A DNA stretch of 64,000 nt from Herbaspirillum sp. meg3 (GTDB lineage: Bacteria > Pseudomonadota > Gammaproteobacteria > Burkholderiales > Burkholderiaceae_D), in NCBI RefSeq assembly GCF_002257565.1, contig NZ_CP022736.1, forward strand, positions 5,394,001 to 5,458,000, given 5' to 3'. Made by a program: the position numbers and the translations under genes. The number at the start of each line of letters is the position of its first letter. Position 1 is the first letter of the stretch. The notes under the pieces were generated by a model that did no database searches, was not told the origin of the DNA, and worked only from the letters and a program-made list of their open reading frames with translations. Below are positions 51,610 through 60,815 of the stretch, piece after piece.

Positions 51610-52575
51610 TCAATATCCGCGCTCGCGATCGTACAGATGCGGTGCGGGCAGGCCGTTTTCCAGCGCATGGATAACGCTTGCCGCCTGACGCGCACGTTCG
51701 CGGCGTGACGGCGTCGCCGCACCGTGCGGCGTGACGATGATGCGCGGATGATTCCACAAGGGCGAATCCACCGGCAGCGGCTCGACCGCAAAGACGTCCA
51801 GCAAGGCCGACGAAACATGACCCGAGTCCAGCGCCGCCAGCAAGTCTTCGGTCTGCACATGCGTGCCGCGTCCGACGTTGATGATCGCCGCACCGGCCGG
51901 CAGTTGCCGCAACAGATCGGCGTTGATGATGTCGCGCGTGTCCTCGGTATCCGGCAACAGGCAGATCAGAATATTGGTACGCGCCAAAAAGGCGCCGAGC
52001 TGATCTTCGCCGGCGTAGCACTTGATACGTTCGGCCGTGCGCGGCGAGCGTGCCCAGCCTGCGGTGATGAAGCCCAGTTGCGCATGCATCTGCGCGCACG
52101 CCAAGCCCAGCGCACCCAATCCCATGATGCCCACACGCGTTTCCACCGCAGTGCGCGGCGTGGCGAACTCGGTCCATTCACGCCGCGCCTGTTGCGCGAT
52201 CATGCGCGGCATATCCTTGAGCAGCATCAGGCTGCTCATCGCGGTGAACTCCGCCATGCGTTGCACCGTGTCGTCTGTCACCATGCGGATGACGGGCACC
52301 GTGGCAGGCAGTCGCGGATCGGCCAGAATGTGATCGACGCCGGCGGCGCTGCTGATGACCGCCTTCAGGTTGGGGTAGCCGGCAATGCGTCCGGCTTCCG
52401 GTTGCCAGACCAGGACATATTCCACGGCGAGCGGGTCGATGCCGGGATCATTCCACCAGCGCACCTCCACGCCGGGCGCGAATTCGCCGAAATTTTTCTG
52501 CCACTCCGCCACCGCGTCGACGCCGCCCGATTTGACCAGCAGCACGGGACGGCGGGGATTATTTGACACGCTCAT
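51610..52575 (-). CDS. D-isomer-specific 2-hydroxyacid dehydrogenase (GhrA-like)
   Basis: The product has 321 residues. The NAD(P) loop is GIMGLGALGLACAQMH, the substrate/proton residues Arg, Glu and His are in INVGRGTHVQ, DVFAVEPLP and TPHGAATPS, and the general pattern is that of glyoxylate/hydroxypyruvate reductase A. It would reduce a 2-oxo acid, for instance one produced by the aminotransferase, or the reverse. It is cotranscribed with the IclR gene, whose stop overlaps its start by four bases. Confidence 0.9.
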   Translation of the reverse strand: MSVSNNPRRPVLLVKSGGVDAVAEWQKNFGEFAPGVEVRWWNDPGIDPLAVEYVLVWQPEAGRIAGYPNLKAVISSAAGVDHILADPRLPATVPVIRMVTDDTVQRMAEFTAMSSLMLLKDMPRMIAQQARREWTEFATPRTAVETRVGIMGLGALGLACAQMHAQLGFITAGWARSPRTAERIKCYAGEDQLGAFLARTNILICLLPDTEDTRDIINADLLRQLPAGAAIINVGRGTHVQTEDLLAALDSGHVSSALLDVFAVEPLPVDSPLWNHPRIIVTPHGAATPSRRERARQAASVIHALENGLPAPHLYDRERGY

Positions 52576-53399
52576 GCAGATTCTCCCGACACGGTCGGAA
52601 CATGCATCGGCCGCCGCAACGCCGGATCGAAAGGATTGATGCGCTTGCTCAGGGCATCGGCTTCGCGCTTGAGAATCTGCACCACAGTCGGCAGGCGGTC
52701 ATCGCTCAGACGCGACGTCAGCGTGCCGATGCTCAGCGCCGCCACGATTTGCCCGCTGCAATCGAAGATCGGCACCGCCAGTCCGGCCATGCCGTCAAGC
52801 AGGCCGGCATTGCGCGCAGCGTAGCCGTTCTGGCGCACGCGTTCAATTTCAGTCCGCAGATAGACTTCGTCAAATACACCGAACTCGCGGATACGCGGCA
52901 AGTTGTAGCGAATCACTTCATCCCGTTCCGCCTCCGGCAGGAAAGCAAGAATCGCCAATGCGCCTTGTCCCACGCCCAGCGCCACCCGTCCGCCGATGTC
53001 GCCGGTGAAAGCGCGAATAGGGAAGGGGCCGTCGACGCGATCCACGCAGACGGCATCGAAGCGCGAACGCACCAGCAGGAACATGGTGTCGCCCAGGCTG
53101 CCGCACAGCCGCAGCAACACCGGCCGGCACAGTGCGCGCAAATCCCAGCCGTTGCCGGCGCGTGCCGCCAGGCTGAACAGGTCCATGCCAAGCCGATACA
53201 GCTTGCTGCGCTCATCCTGTTCGACCATGCCTTCATTGACCAGCGATTGCAGCAGGCGATGCGTGGTGCCTTGTGTCAGCCCGATGTCCTTGGCGATTTG
53301 CGTCACGCGCGTGCCTTGTGCTGGTGCAGCGGCCAGTGCGCGCAAAACCGCAAAGGTGCGTTGCACGCCGTTGGCGGGAAGAGTGGTTTCGTTGCTCAT
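52572..53399 (-). CDS. IclR-family regulator
   Basis: The product has 275 residues from ATG 53399; an in-frame TTG at 53435 is the alternative. The winged HTH (NGVQRTFAVLRALAAAPAQG, TQIAKDIGLTQGTTHRLLQS) precedes the effector-binding domain (GDIGGRVALGVGQGALAIL, VPIFDCSGQIVAALSIGTL). It is divergent from the Pot-type ABC cluster at 53632 and shares a transcript with the dehydrogenase, so it probably controls both sides. Confidence 0.92.
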   Translation of the reverse strand: MSNETTLPANGVQRTFAVLRALAAAPAQGTRVTQIAKDIGLTQGTTHRLLQSLVNEGMVEQDERSKLYRLGMDLFSLAARAGNGWDLRALCRPVLLRLCGSLGDTMFLLVRSRFDAVCVDRVDGPFPIRAFTGDIGGRVALGVGQGALAILAFLPEAERDEVIRYNLPRIREFGVFDEVYLRTEIERVRQNGYAARNAGLLDGMAGLAVPIFDCSGQIVAALSIGTLTSRLSDDRLPTVVQILKREADALSKRINPFDPALRRPMHVPTVSGESA

Positions 53400-53436
53400 G
53401 TCGATAAATGGAATGGTTGCTGCCGTCTTGAGCAAG

Positions 53437-53487
53437 GTATTTCACTCAACGGAATAAGTAATAAAAATATCCTGTTTGATGAAATAC
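53437..53487. promoter_or_regulatory. inverted repeats in the IclR / Pot-cluster divergent region
   Basis: GTATTTCA (53437-53444) and TGAAATAC (53480-53487) are perfect eight-base arms 35 bases apart. A second repeat, ATTGC/GCAAT, lies at 53509-53527. This is the only non-coding space between the IclR gene and the transporter cluster, so these are the natural operator candidates. Confidence 0.4.
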
Positions 53488-53631
53488 GATAGCAGAATTG
53501 GCAAGGAAATTGCATAAGGATTGCAATAACTCATGCGTTACCTAAGCAATTCGGATACCCGCTCCGCAAGTAATTAAACAAGCGATGGATACCGGATCAC
53601 GAAGGATCGTTTTCCTTGGAAAGGACTTGCC

Positions 53632-54726
53632 ATGTCGTTCCTCACGCTGACCAATGTCAGCAAGTTTTACGGAGATACCCAGGCGGTATCGTCTTTCAAC
53701 CTGAGCGTGGAGAAGGGCGAATTCATTTCGCTGCTCGGCCCCTCCGGTTGCGGCAAGACCACCACCTTGCAGATGATCGCCGGCTTTGAAAGCGTCAGCG
53801 GCGGCCGCATCGAACTGGATGGTCGCGACATCACGCACGCCAAGCCCAACACGCGCGGCCTCGGCATCGTGTTCCAGACGTATGCCTTGTTCCCGCACAT
53901 GACGGTCGAGCAGAACGTCGCCTTCGGCCTGGAAATGCGCAAGATCCCTGCTGCCGAACGCCGCGACAAAGTGGCGCAGGCGCTGGCCCTGGTCCATCTG
54001 GAAAAACACGGCAAACGCTATCCGCGCGAAATGTCCGGCGGCCAGCGTCAACGCGTCGCGCTCGCACGCGCACTGGTGATCCAGCCGCCGGTGCTGTTGC
54101 TGGACGAACCGCTGTCTAACCTCGACGCCAAGCTGCGCGAAGAAATGCAGTTCGAGCTGCGCGACATCCAGCGCAAGGTCGGCACCACCACCATCATGGT
54201 GACGCATGACCAGAGCGAAGCGATGTCCATCAGCGACCGCGTGGTTGTGATGGAAGCGGGTCACGTCACGCAAGTCGATCGTCCGCTCAGCGTGTACGAG
54301 CATCCGGCCAATCGTTTCATCTCGACCTTTGTCGGCAAAGCCAATTTGCTCGAAGGCAGCGTGTTGCGCCAGGCAGGCGACCACGCGGATATCGACGCCG
54401 GCGGCATGACGCTGACATTGGAAGCAGTCGACAGCGGCCTGCGTTCCGGCGCACAGGTGTTGCTCGGCCTGCGTCCGGAAAAAATCAAATGCGTCGCCGC
54501 GGGCAAGGGACGTTGCGACGGCCAGGTCAGCCAGCGCTTCTTCCTCGGCAGCCAGTGGATGTACAGCATCGTCACGCCGCTGGGCGAACTCACCGTACTG
54601 ATCGCCAATGATGGCGCCGACATGCTGGAGCCGGGACAGAACGTCGGCATCGACTGGAACGATCACAACCTGCGACTGGTCTCGGCCAACCGCAGTACCG
54701 CAATCAGTGCGGCAGAGGTTGCCTGA
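53632..54726 (+). CDS. ABC transporter ATP-binding protein (PotA type)
   Basis: The product has 364 residues. Walker A is LLGPSGCGKTTTLQM, the signature MSGGQRQRVALARAL, Walker B LLLDEPLSNLDAKLREEM and the H-loop VTHDQSEAM. Residues 280-360 form a TOBE domain (GAQVLLGLRPEKIKC). The polyamine/opine-type importer has the order ATPase, two permeases, oxidase genes, binding protein. GGAAAGGACTTGCC precedes ATG 53632. Confidence 0.95.
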   Translation: MSFLTLTNVSKFYGDTQAVSSFNLSVEKGEFISLLGPSGCGKTTTLQMIAGFESVSGGRIELDGRDITHAKPNTRGLGIVFQTYALFPHMTVEQNVAFGLEMRKIPAAERRDKVAQALALVHLEKHGKRYPREMSGGQRQRVALARALVIQPPVLLLDEPLSNLDAKLREEMQFELRDIQRKVGTTTIMVTHDQSEAMSISDRVVVMEAGHVTQVDRPLSVYEHPANRFISTFVGKANLLEGSVLRQAGDHADIDAGGMTLTLEAVDSGLRSGAQVLLGLRPEKIKCVAAGKGRCDGQVSQRFFLGSQWMYSIVTPLGELTVLIANDGADMLEPGQNVGIDWNDHNLRLVSANRSTAISAAEVA

Positions 54727-55631
54727 TGAGCGCCGCTTCGACTACTTCCGTTGCGCCATCTTCAGTGGCCCAGAAGGCGATCAGCAATCGCAGCCTGCCA
54801 TGGTTCATGTCGGCGCCGGCCATTTTGCTGTGCAGTGTGATGCTGCTGGTGCCGCTGTTGCTGACCGTGCTGCTGTCCTTCAATGCCTTCGACGCCGACA
54901 CCGGGCCCAAGGCCGGCACCTTCACGCTGGAACACTACCGTGCGGTGCTGACCGATCCGTACTACTACGAAATTTTCTGGCGCACCTTCTGGATCTCGGG
55001 TCTGGTGACGCTTATCTGCATCGCCGTCGGCACGCCCGAGGCGTACATCCTCAATCGCATGCGCAAGCCGTGGCGGTCCATCATGTTGCTGGTGGTGCTG
55101 GCGCCGCTGATGATCTCGGTGGTGGTACGCGCTTTTGGCTGGAGCATGCTGCTGGGGCCGGAAGGGCTGGTCAACGGCGCGCTGTCGGCATTCGGCATCG
55201 GCCCCTTCAAGATGCTCTATACCGAGACCGCCATCGTCATCGCGCTGGTGCATGTGATGCTGCCGTTCATGGTGATTCCGGTCTGGACTTCGCTGCAAAA
55301 GATCGATCCCGGCGTCGTCAACGCCGCGCTGTCGCTCAATGCTTCGCCGACCACCGCGCTGCGCCGTATTGTCCTGCCGCAGATCATGCCGGGGATGCTC
55401 TCGGGCAGCCTGATCGTGTTCGGTCTGTCGGCCAGTTCGTTTGCGATTCCCGGCCTGCTGGGCGGACGCCGCCTCAAGATGATGGCCACGCTGATCTATG
55501 ACGAATACCTGCACGAACTCAACTGGCCGCTCGGGGCCGCCATCGCCTTGCTGCTGCTGCTGGCGAACCTGGCCATCATGCTCGGTTGGAATCGCATGAT
55601 CGAGCGTCGTTACAAGAAAGCATTGGGGTAA
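54726..55631 (+). CDS. ABC transporter permease (PotB type)
   Basis: The product has 301 residues with six membrane segments (first: SAPAILLCSVMLLVPLLLTV) and the EAA loop in LNASPTTALRRIVLPQIMPG. The start codon shares one base with the stop of the ATPase gene (TGATG), so translation is coupled. Confidence 0.93.
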   Translation: MSAASTTSVAPSSVAQKAISNRSLPWFMSAPAILLCSVMLLVPLLLTVLLSFNAFDADTGPKAGTFTLEHYRAVLTDPYYYEIFWRTFWISGLVTLICIAVGTPEAYILNRMRKPWRSIMLLVVLAPLMISVVVRAFGWSMLLGPEGLVNGALSAFGIGPFKMLYTETAIVIALVHVMLPFMVIPVWTSLQKIDPGVVNAALSLNASPTTALRRIVLPQIMPGMLSGSLIVFGLSASSFAIPGLLGGRRLKMMATLIYDEYLHELNWPLGAAIALLLLLANLAIMLGWNRMIERRYKKALG

Positions 55632-55635
55632 GCAC

Positions 55636-56430
55636 ATGACCAAGAACGGACCGATTGCATTGCTGTTCAATGGGCTGGTGATCAGCTTCATGCTGGCGCC
55701 GATTCTGGTGGTGTGCGTGATCGCCTTCACCCCGGAAAACACTCTCACCATCCATGGCCCGGCACTCTCGCTGCGCTGGTTCAAGGCCGTGTTCGCGTAT
55801 CCCGACTTTGTCAGCTCGTTCTGGAACAGTCTGTGGCTGGGCCTGTCTTCCGCGACCATTGCCACCGTCATCGCGGTGCCGGCCGGCATGGCGCTGATCC
55901 GCTATCCCAACCGCTGGAGCGGTGTGCTGCAGGGCTTGTTCCTGTCACCGCTGATCATTCCGCATCTGGTGCTGGGCGTGGCGTTGCTGCGTTTGTTCAC
56001 CTTGATCGGCGGCGCCGGCAGTTTCGGCTGGCTGATCCTGGCGCACGCTTTGGTGGTCACGCCCTACACCATGCGGCTGGTGATGTCGGCGCTGATTGGT
56101 TTTGACCGCAGCGCGGAGCACGCGGCGATGTCGCTGGGGGCGAGCAAGAGCACGGTGTTTTTACGCATCACGCTGCCGATGATTTTGCCCGGCATCACCG
56201 GCGGCTGGTTGCTGGCCTTCATCAACAGCTTTGATGAAGTGACGATGTCGATCTTCGTCACCTCGCCGTCGACCGTTACGCTGCCGGTGCGCATGTACAT
56301 GTACGCCACCGAGTCCATCGATCCGATGATGGCTGCCGTATCGGCGCTGATGGTGGCGATCACGGCAGGCGCAATGATCATTCTGGATCGTGTCTACGGA
56401 CTCGATCGTGTATTGGTGGGTCGCTCATGA
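55636..56430 (+). CDS. ABC transporter permease (PotC type)
   Basis: The product has 264 residues with six membrane segments and the EAA-loop pattern AEHAAMSLGASKSTVFLRIT. NSFDEVTMSIFVTSPSTVTL is characteristic of PotC-like proteins. It begins five bases after the PotB-type gene, and its end overlaps the small ferredoxin-type gene by four bases. Confidence 0.93.
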   Translation: MTKNGPIALLFNGLVISFMLAPILVVCVIAFTPENTLTIHGPALSLRWFKAVFAYPDFVSSFWNSLWLGLSSATIATVIAVPAGMALIRYPNRWSGVLQGLFLSPLIIPHLVLGVALLRLFTLIGGAGSFGWLILAHALVVTPYTMRLVMSALIGFDRSAEHAAMSLGASKSTVFLRITLPMILPGITGGWLLAFINSFDEVTMSIFVTSPSTVTLPVRMYMYATESIDPMMAAVSALMVAITAGAMIILDRVYGLDRVLVGRS

Positions 56431-56744
56431 AGGCAACCGCAATCCGCCCGCAGTTTGTCCGCGTTGCCGAACAGGCGCGCACGCCGGTTGCATTCGTTCT
56501 GGACGGCCGGCCGGTGACGGCCCTGGAAGGCGACACCGTGTTGACGGCGATCTTGCTGACTGCAGGTCACGTACGCCGCAATGAATTCAGCGGCAAACCA
56601 CGCGCCGGTTTTTGCATGATGGGCGCTTGCCAGGATTGCTGGGTGCAAACCGTCAGTGGTGAAAAGCTGCGCGCTTGTTCGACCTTTGTCCGTGAAGGTA
56701 TGCAATTGCTGACCGAAGCTGAGGAACGGGGAGAGCAGCCATGA
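56427..56744 (+). CDS. small 2Fe-2S subunit of an amine/opine oxidase (HcnA-like)
   Basis: The product has 105 residues. A plant-ferredoxin-type fold (VAFVLDGRPVTALEGDTVLT) carries a cluster motif GFCMMGACQDCWV with a last cysteine in LRACSTF. Such small subunits occur as the first of three parts in hydrogen cyanide synthase, octopine/nopaline oxidase and proline or hydroxyproline dehydrogenases. The two FAD subunits follow with four-base overlaps. Confidence 0.88.
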   Translation: MKATAIRPQFVRVAEQARTPVAFVLDGRPVTALEGDTVLTAILLTAGHVRRNEFSGKPRAGFCMMGACQDCWVQTVSGEKLRACSTFVREGMQLLTEAEERGEQP

Positions 56745-58243
56745 GCAAACTCAGTCCCATTATTGTCGGCGCCGGCCCTGCCGGTGTACGCGCTGCACAG
56801 ACGCTGGTCGCCCACGGCTTGCGTCCCATCTTGCTGGACGAAGCACCGCGCGCCGGCGGCCAGATTTATCGCCAGCCGCCGCCAGGCTTTTATCGCAGCA
56901 AAAAGAAACTCTACGGTTTTGAAGCAGGCCGCGCCGATAGCGTCCATCAGGATTTCGCCGCGCTGGTGCAGCAGATCGACTATCGTCCGCAAACACTGGT
57001 GTGGAACGCGCAGCCGGATGTGCTTGACATCATGAACACCACCACGCTGGCCGCCGACAACATCGCATGGCAAGACATCATCGTCGCCACCGGCGCGACC
57101 GATCGCGTGTTGCCGGTGCCTGGTTGGACCACGCCGGGGGTCTACACCCTTGGTGGGGCACAGGTCGCGCTCAAATTTCAGGGCTGCGCCATCGGCCGCC
57201 GCGTGGTGCTGGCCGGTACCGGACCGCTGCTGTATCTGGTCGCTTATCAATACGCCAAAGCCGGCGTCCAGGTGATGGCTGTGCTCGACAGCAGCAGCCT
57301 GTCCGACCGCATCGCCGCGTTGCCCGACATGCTCGGCCAGCCGGCGCTGCTGATGAAGGGCATGTACTACATGGCCTGGCTCATGGCACATCGTATTCCG
57401 CTGAAGACGCACGCACGTTTGCTGCGCGTCGAAGGCGAAGGACAAAATAAACACGATGAGCACGTGCGCGCCGTAGTCTGGCGACGCGAGAGCATGACCG
57501 CGGAGGAACCCGTCATCGGCCCTGAGCAGACAATCGAGTGTGACGCGCTTGGGTTCGGTTACGCGCTGCGCTCCGAAACACAGCTGGCCGATCTGCTCGG
57601 TTGCCGCTTCGGCTTCGACGCCGTACAGCGTGCCCATCTGCCCGAGCGCGACAAAGCCGGACGCAGCAGCGTGCCGGGCGTCTACCTCGCAGGCGACGGC
57701 GCCGGCATCATGGGCGCGGATGCGGCGGAGCTGGCCGGTGAACGCGCCGCACTGGCACTGCTGCAAGATCGTGGAGTGCAGATCGACAACGCGCGCGCCG
57801 ACAAGCTGGAACACCGCTTGGCGCGCATCGGCGCATTCCGCAAAGGACTGGAACGCGCTTTCCCTTTCCCGCACAAATGGGCCGGACTGGCGGATGACAA
57901 ACTGATCGTGTGCCGTTGTGAGCAAATCAGTGCCGGAGAATTGCGTCAGGCTGCACGCGACAACAACGCGCAAGAGATGAATCGCCTCAAGGCGCTCACC
58001 CGCATCGGCATGGGCCGCTGCCAGGGGCGCATGTGCAGCAGCGCGGCGGGCGAGATCCTGGCGCAGGCTTGCAGCATCCCGCTGGCGCAAGTCGGCCGCT
58101 TGCGCGGACAGGCGCCGATCAAGCCGGTGCCGATCGGCATGCACGCGTTGAAATCTGCGCCTGCGCCGGTCTCGGCATCGCCATCCACGCAGCAGACGGC
58201 TTCGGTCTTCCATGTTGCACTTGCTGCGGGAGAGGACGAATGA
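56741..58243 (+). CDS. FAD/NAD(P)-binding oxidase subunit with BFD-like 2Fe-2S domain (HcnB/OoxA-like)
   Basis: The product has 500 residues. FAD-binding is at the start (PIIVGAGPAGVRAAQTLVAH, DEAPRAGGQIYRQPP), the second nucleotide loop is in GRRVVLAGTGPLLYLVAYQY, and the FAD-end motif in GVYLAGDGAGIMGADAAELA. Residues 385-450 carry a BFD-type cluster motif: VCRCEQISAGEL and MGRCQGRMCSSAAGEI. In relatives this subunit passes electrons between the DAO-type subunit and the acceptor. Start and stop overlap its neighbours by four bases. Confidence 0.9.
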   Translation: MSKLSPIIVGAGPAGVRAAQTLVAHGLRPILLDEAPRAGGQIYRQPPPGFYRSKKKLYGFEAGRADSVHQDFAALVQQIDYRPQTLVWNAQPDVLDIMNTTTLAADNIAWQDIIVATGATDRVLPVPGWTTPGVYTLGGAQVALKFQGCAIGRRVVLAGTGPLLYLVAYQYAKAGVQVMAVLDSSSLSDRIAALPDMLGQPALLMKGMYYMAWLMAHRIPLKTHARLLRVEGEGQNKHDEHVRAVVWRRESMTAEEPVIGPEQTIECDALGFGYALRSETQLADLLGCRFGFDAVQRAHLPERDKAGRSSVPGVYLAGDGAGIMGADAAELAGERAALALLQDRGVQIDNARADKLEHRLARIGAFRKGLERAFPFPHKWAGLADDKLIVCRCEQISAGELRQAARDNNAQEMNRLKALTRIGMGRCQGRMCSSAAGEILAQACSIPLAQVGRLRGQAPIKPVPIGMHALKSAPAPVSASPSTQQTASVFHVALAAGEDE

Positions 58244-59460
58244 AACAAAGAGTCACCACCGACATCAACGCCGGCCCCAAACGTTTGTCCGCTGACGTGT
58301 TGATCGTCGGCGGCGGCATTGTCGGCACTTCAGCCGCACTTACGCTCGCCAAGGCAGGACGCAAGGTCGTCTTGCTCGAACGTGACCTGTGCGGTTCGCG
58401 CTCCAGCGGCATCAACTATGGCGGCGTGCGCCGGCAAGGCCGCTCGGTATCGCAACTGCCACTGGCGCAGCGCGCACATCGCATCTGGGAAGGCCTGAGC
58501 GATCTCATCGGCATCGACGGCGAATACGTGCGCAGCGGTCACTTCAAACTGGCGCGCAGCGCGGCCGACATGCAAGCGCTGGAAGCCTATGCCGAACTCA
58601 GCAAACCTTTCGGACTCGGCATCGAGCTCATCAGCGGCGAACGTCTGCGCCAGCAATGCCCGTGGCTCGGCGGTGCGGTGGTGGGCGGTTCGCTCTGCCC
58701 GGAAGACGGCCAGGCCAATCCACGTCTGGTGTCGCCTGCCTTTGCGCAGGCGGCGCAACGTGCCGGCGCGCACATCATCGAACGGTGCGAGGTGCGCGAA
58801 GCCGGTTATGATGGCACGGCGTTTTCGGTACGCGCTGAACTGAGTACCGGCGAAGGTCGCCAGTCGCTGCAGGTGCGCGCTGCGTCGCTTATCAACTGCG
58901 CCGGCGCCTGGGCCGGTAAGCTGGCCGAAGCCTTCGATGAAGCCGTGCCGATGTTCAGCGGCCATCCCAACATGGCAGTGACCGAGCCGATTCCGTACTT
59001 TCTGCCGTGGAGCCTGGGGGTGGAAGGCGGATCGATCTATTGCCGCCAGGTCAGCCGCGGCAACGTGGTGCTCGGCGGCGGTCGCGGCTATGCGCAGGAC
59101 GAAAGCCGCGCGCGCTCATCGCATGACGCCATCCTCGCATTGCTGCCGCAAGCCGTCGACTTGCTGCCGGCTTTGCGCCACGTGCACATCATCCGCACCT
59201 GGAGCGGTGTGGAAGGTTACCTGCCGGACCGCCAGCCGATACTCGGGGCGAGCAGTACGCAGGACGGCCTGTTCCACGGTTTCGGTTTTTGCGGCGCCGG
59301 TTTTCAGATCGGACCGGCGGCGGGCGAAGTGCTCGCCGATCTGGTCATGCATGGCCGCAGCGACATACCCATCGATGCATTTTCGATCCGACGTTTTCAA
59401 TCCACTCTTCCCGTTGCAGATTTCAACCTCGCTTCCGAACCAGAAAGGAAAATTCAATGA
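58240..59460 (+). CDS. FAD-dependent amine oxidase subunit (DAO family, HcnC/OoxB-like)
   Basis: The product has 406 residues from ATG 58240. The FAD motif is DVLIVGGGIVGTSAALTLAK with LLERDLCGSRSSGINYGGVR, and the DAO-family end is GLFHGFGFCGAGFQIGPAAG. This subunit would oxidise a C-N bond of an imino acid, glycine-like or opine substrate to release an amine or ammonia. It overlaps the preceding gene by four bases (ATGA), which supports a stable three-subunit complex. Confidence 0.9.
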   Translation: MKQRVTTDINAGPKRLSADVLIVGGGIVGTSAALTLAKAGRKVVLLERDLCGSRSSGINYGGVRRQGRSVSQLPLAQRAHRIWEGLSDLIGIDGEYVRSGHFKLARSAADMQALEAYAELSKPFGLGIELISGERLRQQCPWLGGAVVGGSLCPEDGQANPRLVSPAFAQAAQRAGAHIIERCEVREAGYDGTAFSVRAELSTGEGRQSLQVRAASLINCAGAWAGKLAEAFDEAVPMFSGHPNMAVTEPIPYFLPWSLGVEGGSIYCRQVSRGNVVLGGGRGYAQDESRARSSHDAILALLPQAVDLLPALRHVHIIRTWSGVEGYLPDRQPILGASSTQDGLFHGFGFCGAGFQIGPAAGEVLADLVMHGRSDIPIDAFSIRRFQSTLPVADFNLASEPERKIQ

Positions 59461-60530
59461 TTTCGCTTTCATCTTCTTTCGTCCGTCACACCTGTACTAC
59501 GGCAGTCGCTGCTGCACTCTCGCTGCTGGCGATGAGCAACGCGGCGCAGGCCGCCGATCCCAAGACGCTCTACATCGGCATGAACGGCGGCAACATGGAG
59601 AAGACCTACACGCAATTCGTGTTCGGTCCCTTCGAGCAAAAGAATAACGTCAAGGTGGTGGTCGTGCCGGGCGGTTCTTCCGACATTCTGGCCAAGGCGC
59701 AGGCCGCCAAGGACAAGCCGCAGATGCACCTGATGTTCCTCGATGACGGCGTCATGTACCGCGCCATCGGCATGGGCCTGTGCGAGAAGCAAAAACCCAA
59801 TCCCAACCTCGCCGGCATCCTTCCGGTTGCGCACATCAAGGGCGACATGGCTACCGGCGTCACCATCAGCATGACCGGTCTGGCCTACAACACCAAGGTC
59901 TACGCCGACAAGGGCTGGGCGCCGCCGACCTCGTGGCTGGACATGGCCGATCCCAAGCTCAAGGGTAAGGTCGTGTTCCAGTCGCTGTCCTCATCGACCT
60001 TCGGCCTGCACGCCTTCCTCGCCTTCAACAAGCTGAAGGGCGGCACCGACAGCAACGTCGAGCCGGGCTTCACCGCCTGGCCGAAGACCGTCGGCCCCAA
60101 CGTCGTCGAATATATCGCCAGCTCCGCCAAGATTTCTGAAATGGCGCAAACCGGCGAGGCTGCCTTGTTCCCCTACACGCCGACCCAGGTCACGATCCTG
60201 AAGAGCAAGGGCATCCCGGTCGAATACGTGCATCCGAAAGAAGGCGGCGTGGTCTTGATGGTGGCGCAATGCGTTATCGCCAACAACAGCGAGCCGCAAC
60301 TGGCACAAGAGTTGGCCGCGTATCTGCTGAGCCCGGAAGCACAGGGCAAGGCGCTCGAAAACGGCAGCTTCAATCCCACCAACACCAAGGTACAAGTGAC
60401 CGGCGCAGCGGCGGCGGAACAGAAGCGTCTGAACGACTACGTGAAGAACTCACGCAACGTCGACTGGGATGAGGTCAACAAGAATCGCGCGGTGTGGAAT
60501 ACGCGTTGGAATCGGACGATCGAGCGTTAA
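59457..60530 (+). CDS. ABC transporter solute-binding protein (PotD-like)
   Basis: The product has 357 residues from ATG 59457, after AGAAAGGAAAATTCA. The signal peptide ends at about residue 33 (SNAAQAAD). The fold-type signals are TLYIGMNGGNMEKTYTQFVF, VVVPGGSSDILAKAQAAKD, SMTGLAYNTKVYADKGW and SLSSSTFGLHAFLAF. The protein is the binding component for the Pot-type importer at the head of the operon and shares its start with the oxidase stop. The ligand is a cation- or opine-like solute by family only. Confidence 0.92.
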   Translation: MISLSSSFVRHTCTTAVAAALSLLAMSNAAQAADPKTLYIGMNGGNMEKTYTQFVFGPFEQKNNVKVVVVPGGSSDILAKAQAAKDKPQMHLMFLDDGVMYRAIGMGLCEKQKPNPNLAGILPVAHIKGDMATGVTISMTGLAYNTKVYADKGWAPPTSWLDMADPKLKGKVVFQSLSSSTFGLHAFLAFNKLKGGTDSNVEPGFTAWPKTVGPNVVEYIASSAKISEMAQTGEAALFPYTPTQVTILKSKGIPVEYVHPKEGGVVLMVAQCVIANNSEPQLAQELAAYLLSPEAQGKALENGSFNPTNTKVQVTGAAAAEQKRLNDYVKNSRNVDWDEVNKNRAVWNTRWNRTIER

Positions 60531-60575
60531 GGGGTGTAAGCCGAAATTCCAGAAAATTTCCTTATCAATGCCGGT

Positions 60576-60606
60576 AGGCGGCGCCAAATCAAATAGCGCG
60601 CCGCCT
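60576..60606 (+). other. hairpin after the binding-protein gene
   Basis: AGGCGGCGC (60576-60584) and GCGCCGCCT (60598-60606) form a perfect nine-base stem. No T-run follows, so it is not a standard intrinsic terminator; it may protect the mRNA end. Confidence 0.35.
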
Positions 60607-60815
60607 CCGCGTCGTGGCGTTGGCATCGACGGCCAAGCGCCCTGCAATCCTCCGTCACATATTCATAGTTGATTCGAATTTGTGCGAGGTTTGTTAAAAC
60701 TTTCTCAACCTTCCATTCCCTGCCTTGACGACATACAAGGTAAATGCTCAACTGAGGCCCCTCAAATGGTTGCTCAGGCCGGGCCATATCCTTCCGCTCC
60801 CTTTCTGGAGAATTT

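Noticed and set aside
60576..60606. Terminator after the Pot-type operon
   Set aside because: The stem is perfect but no T-run follows, so it is listed only as a hairpin.
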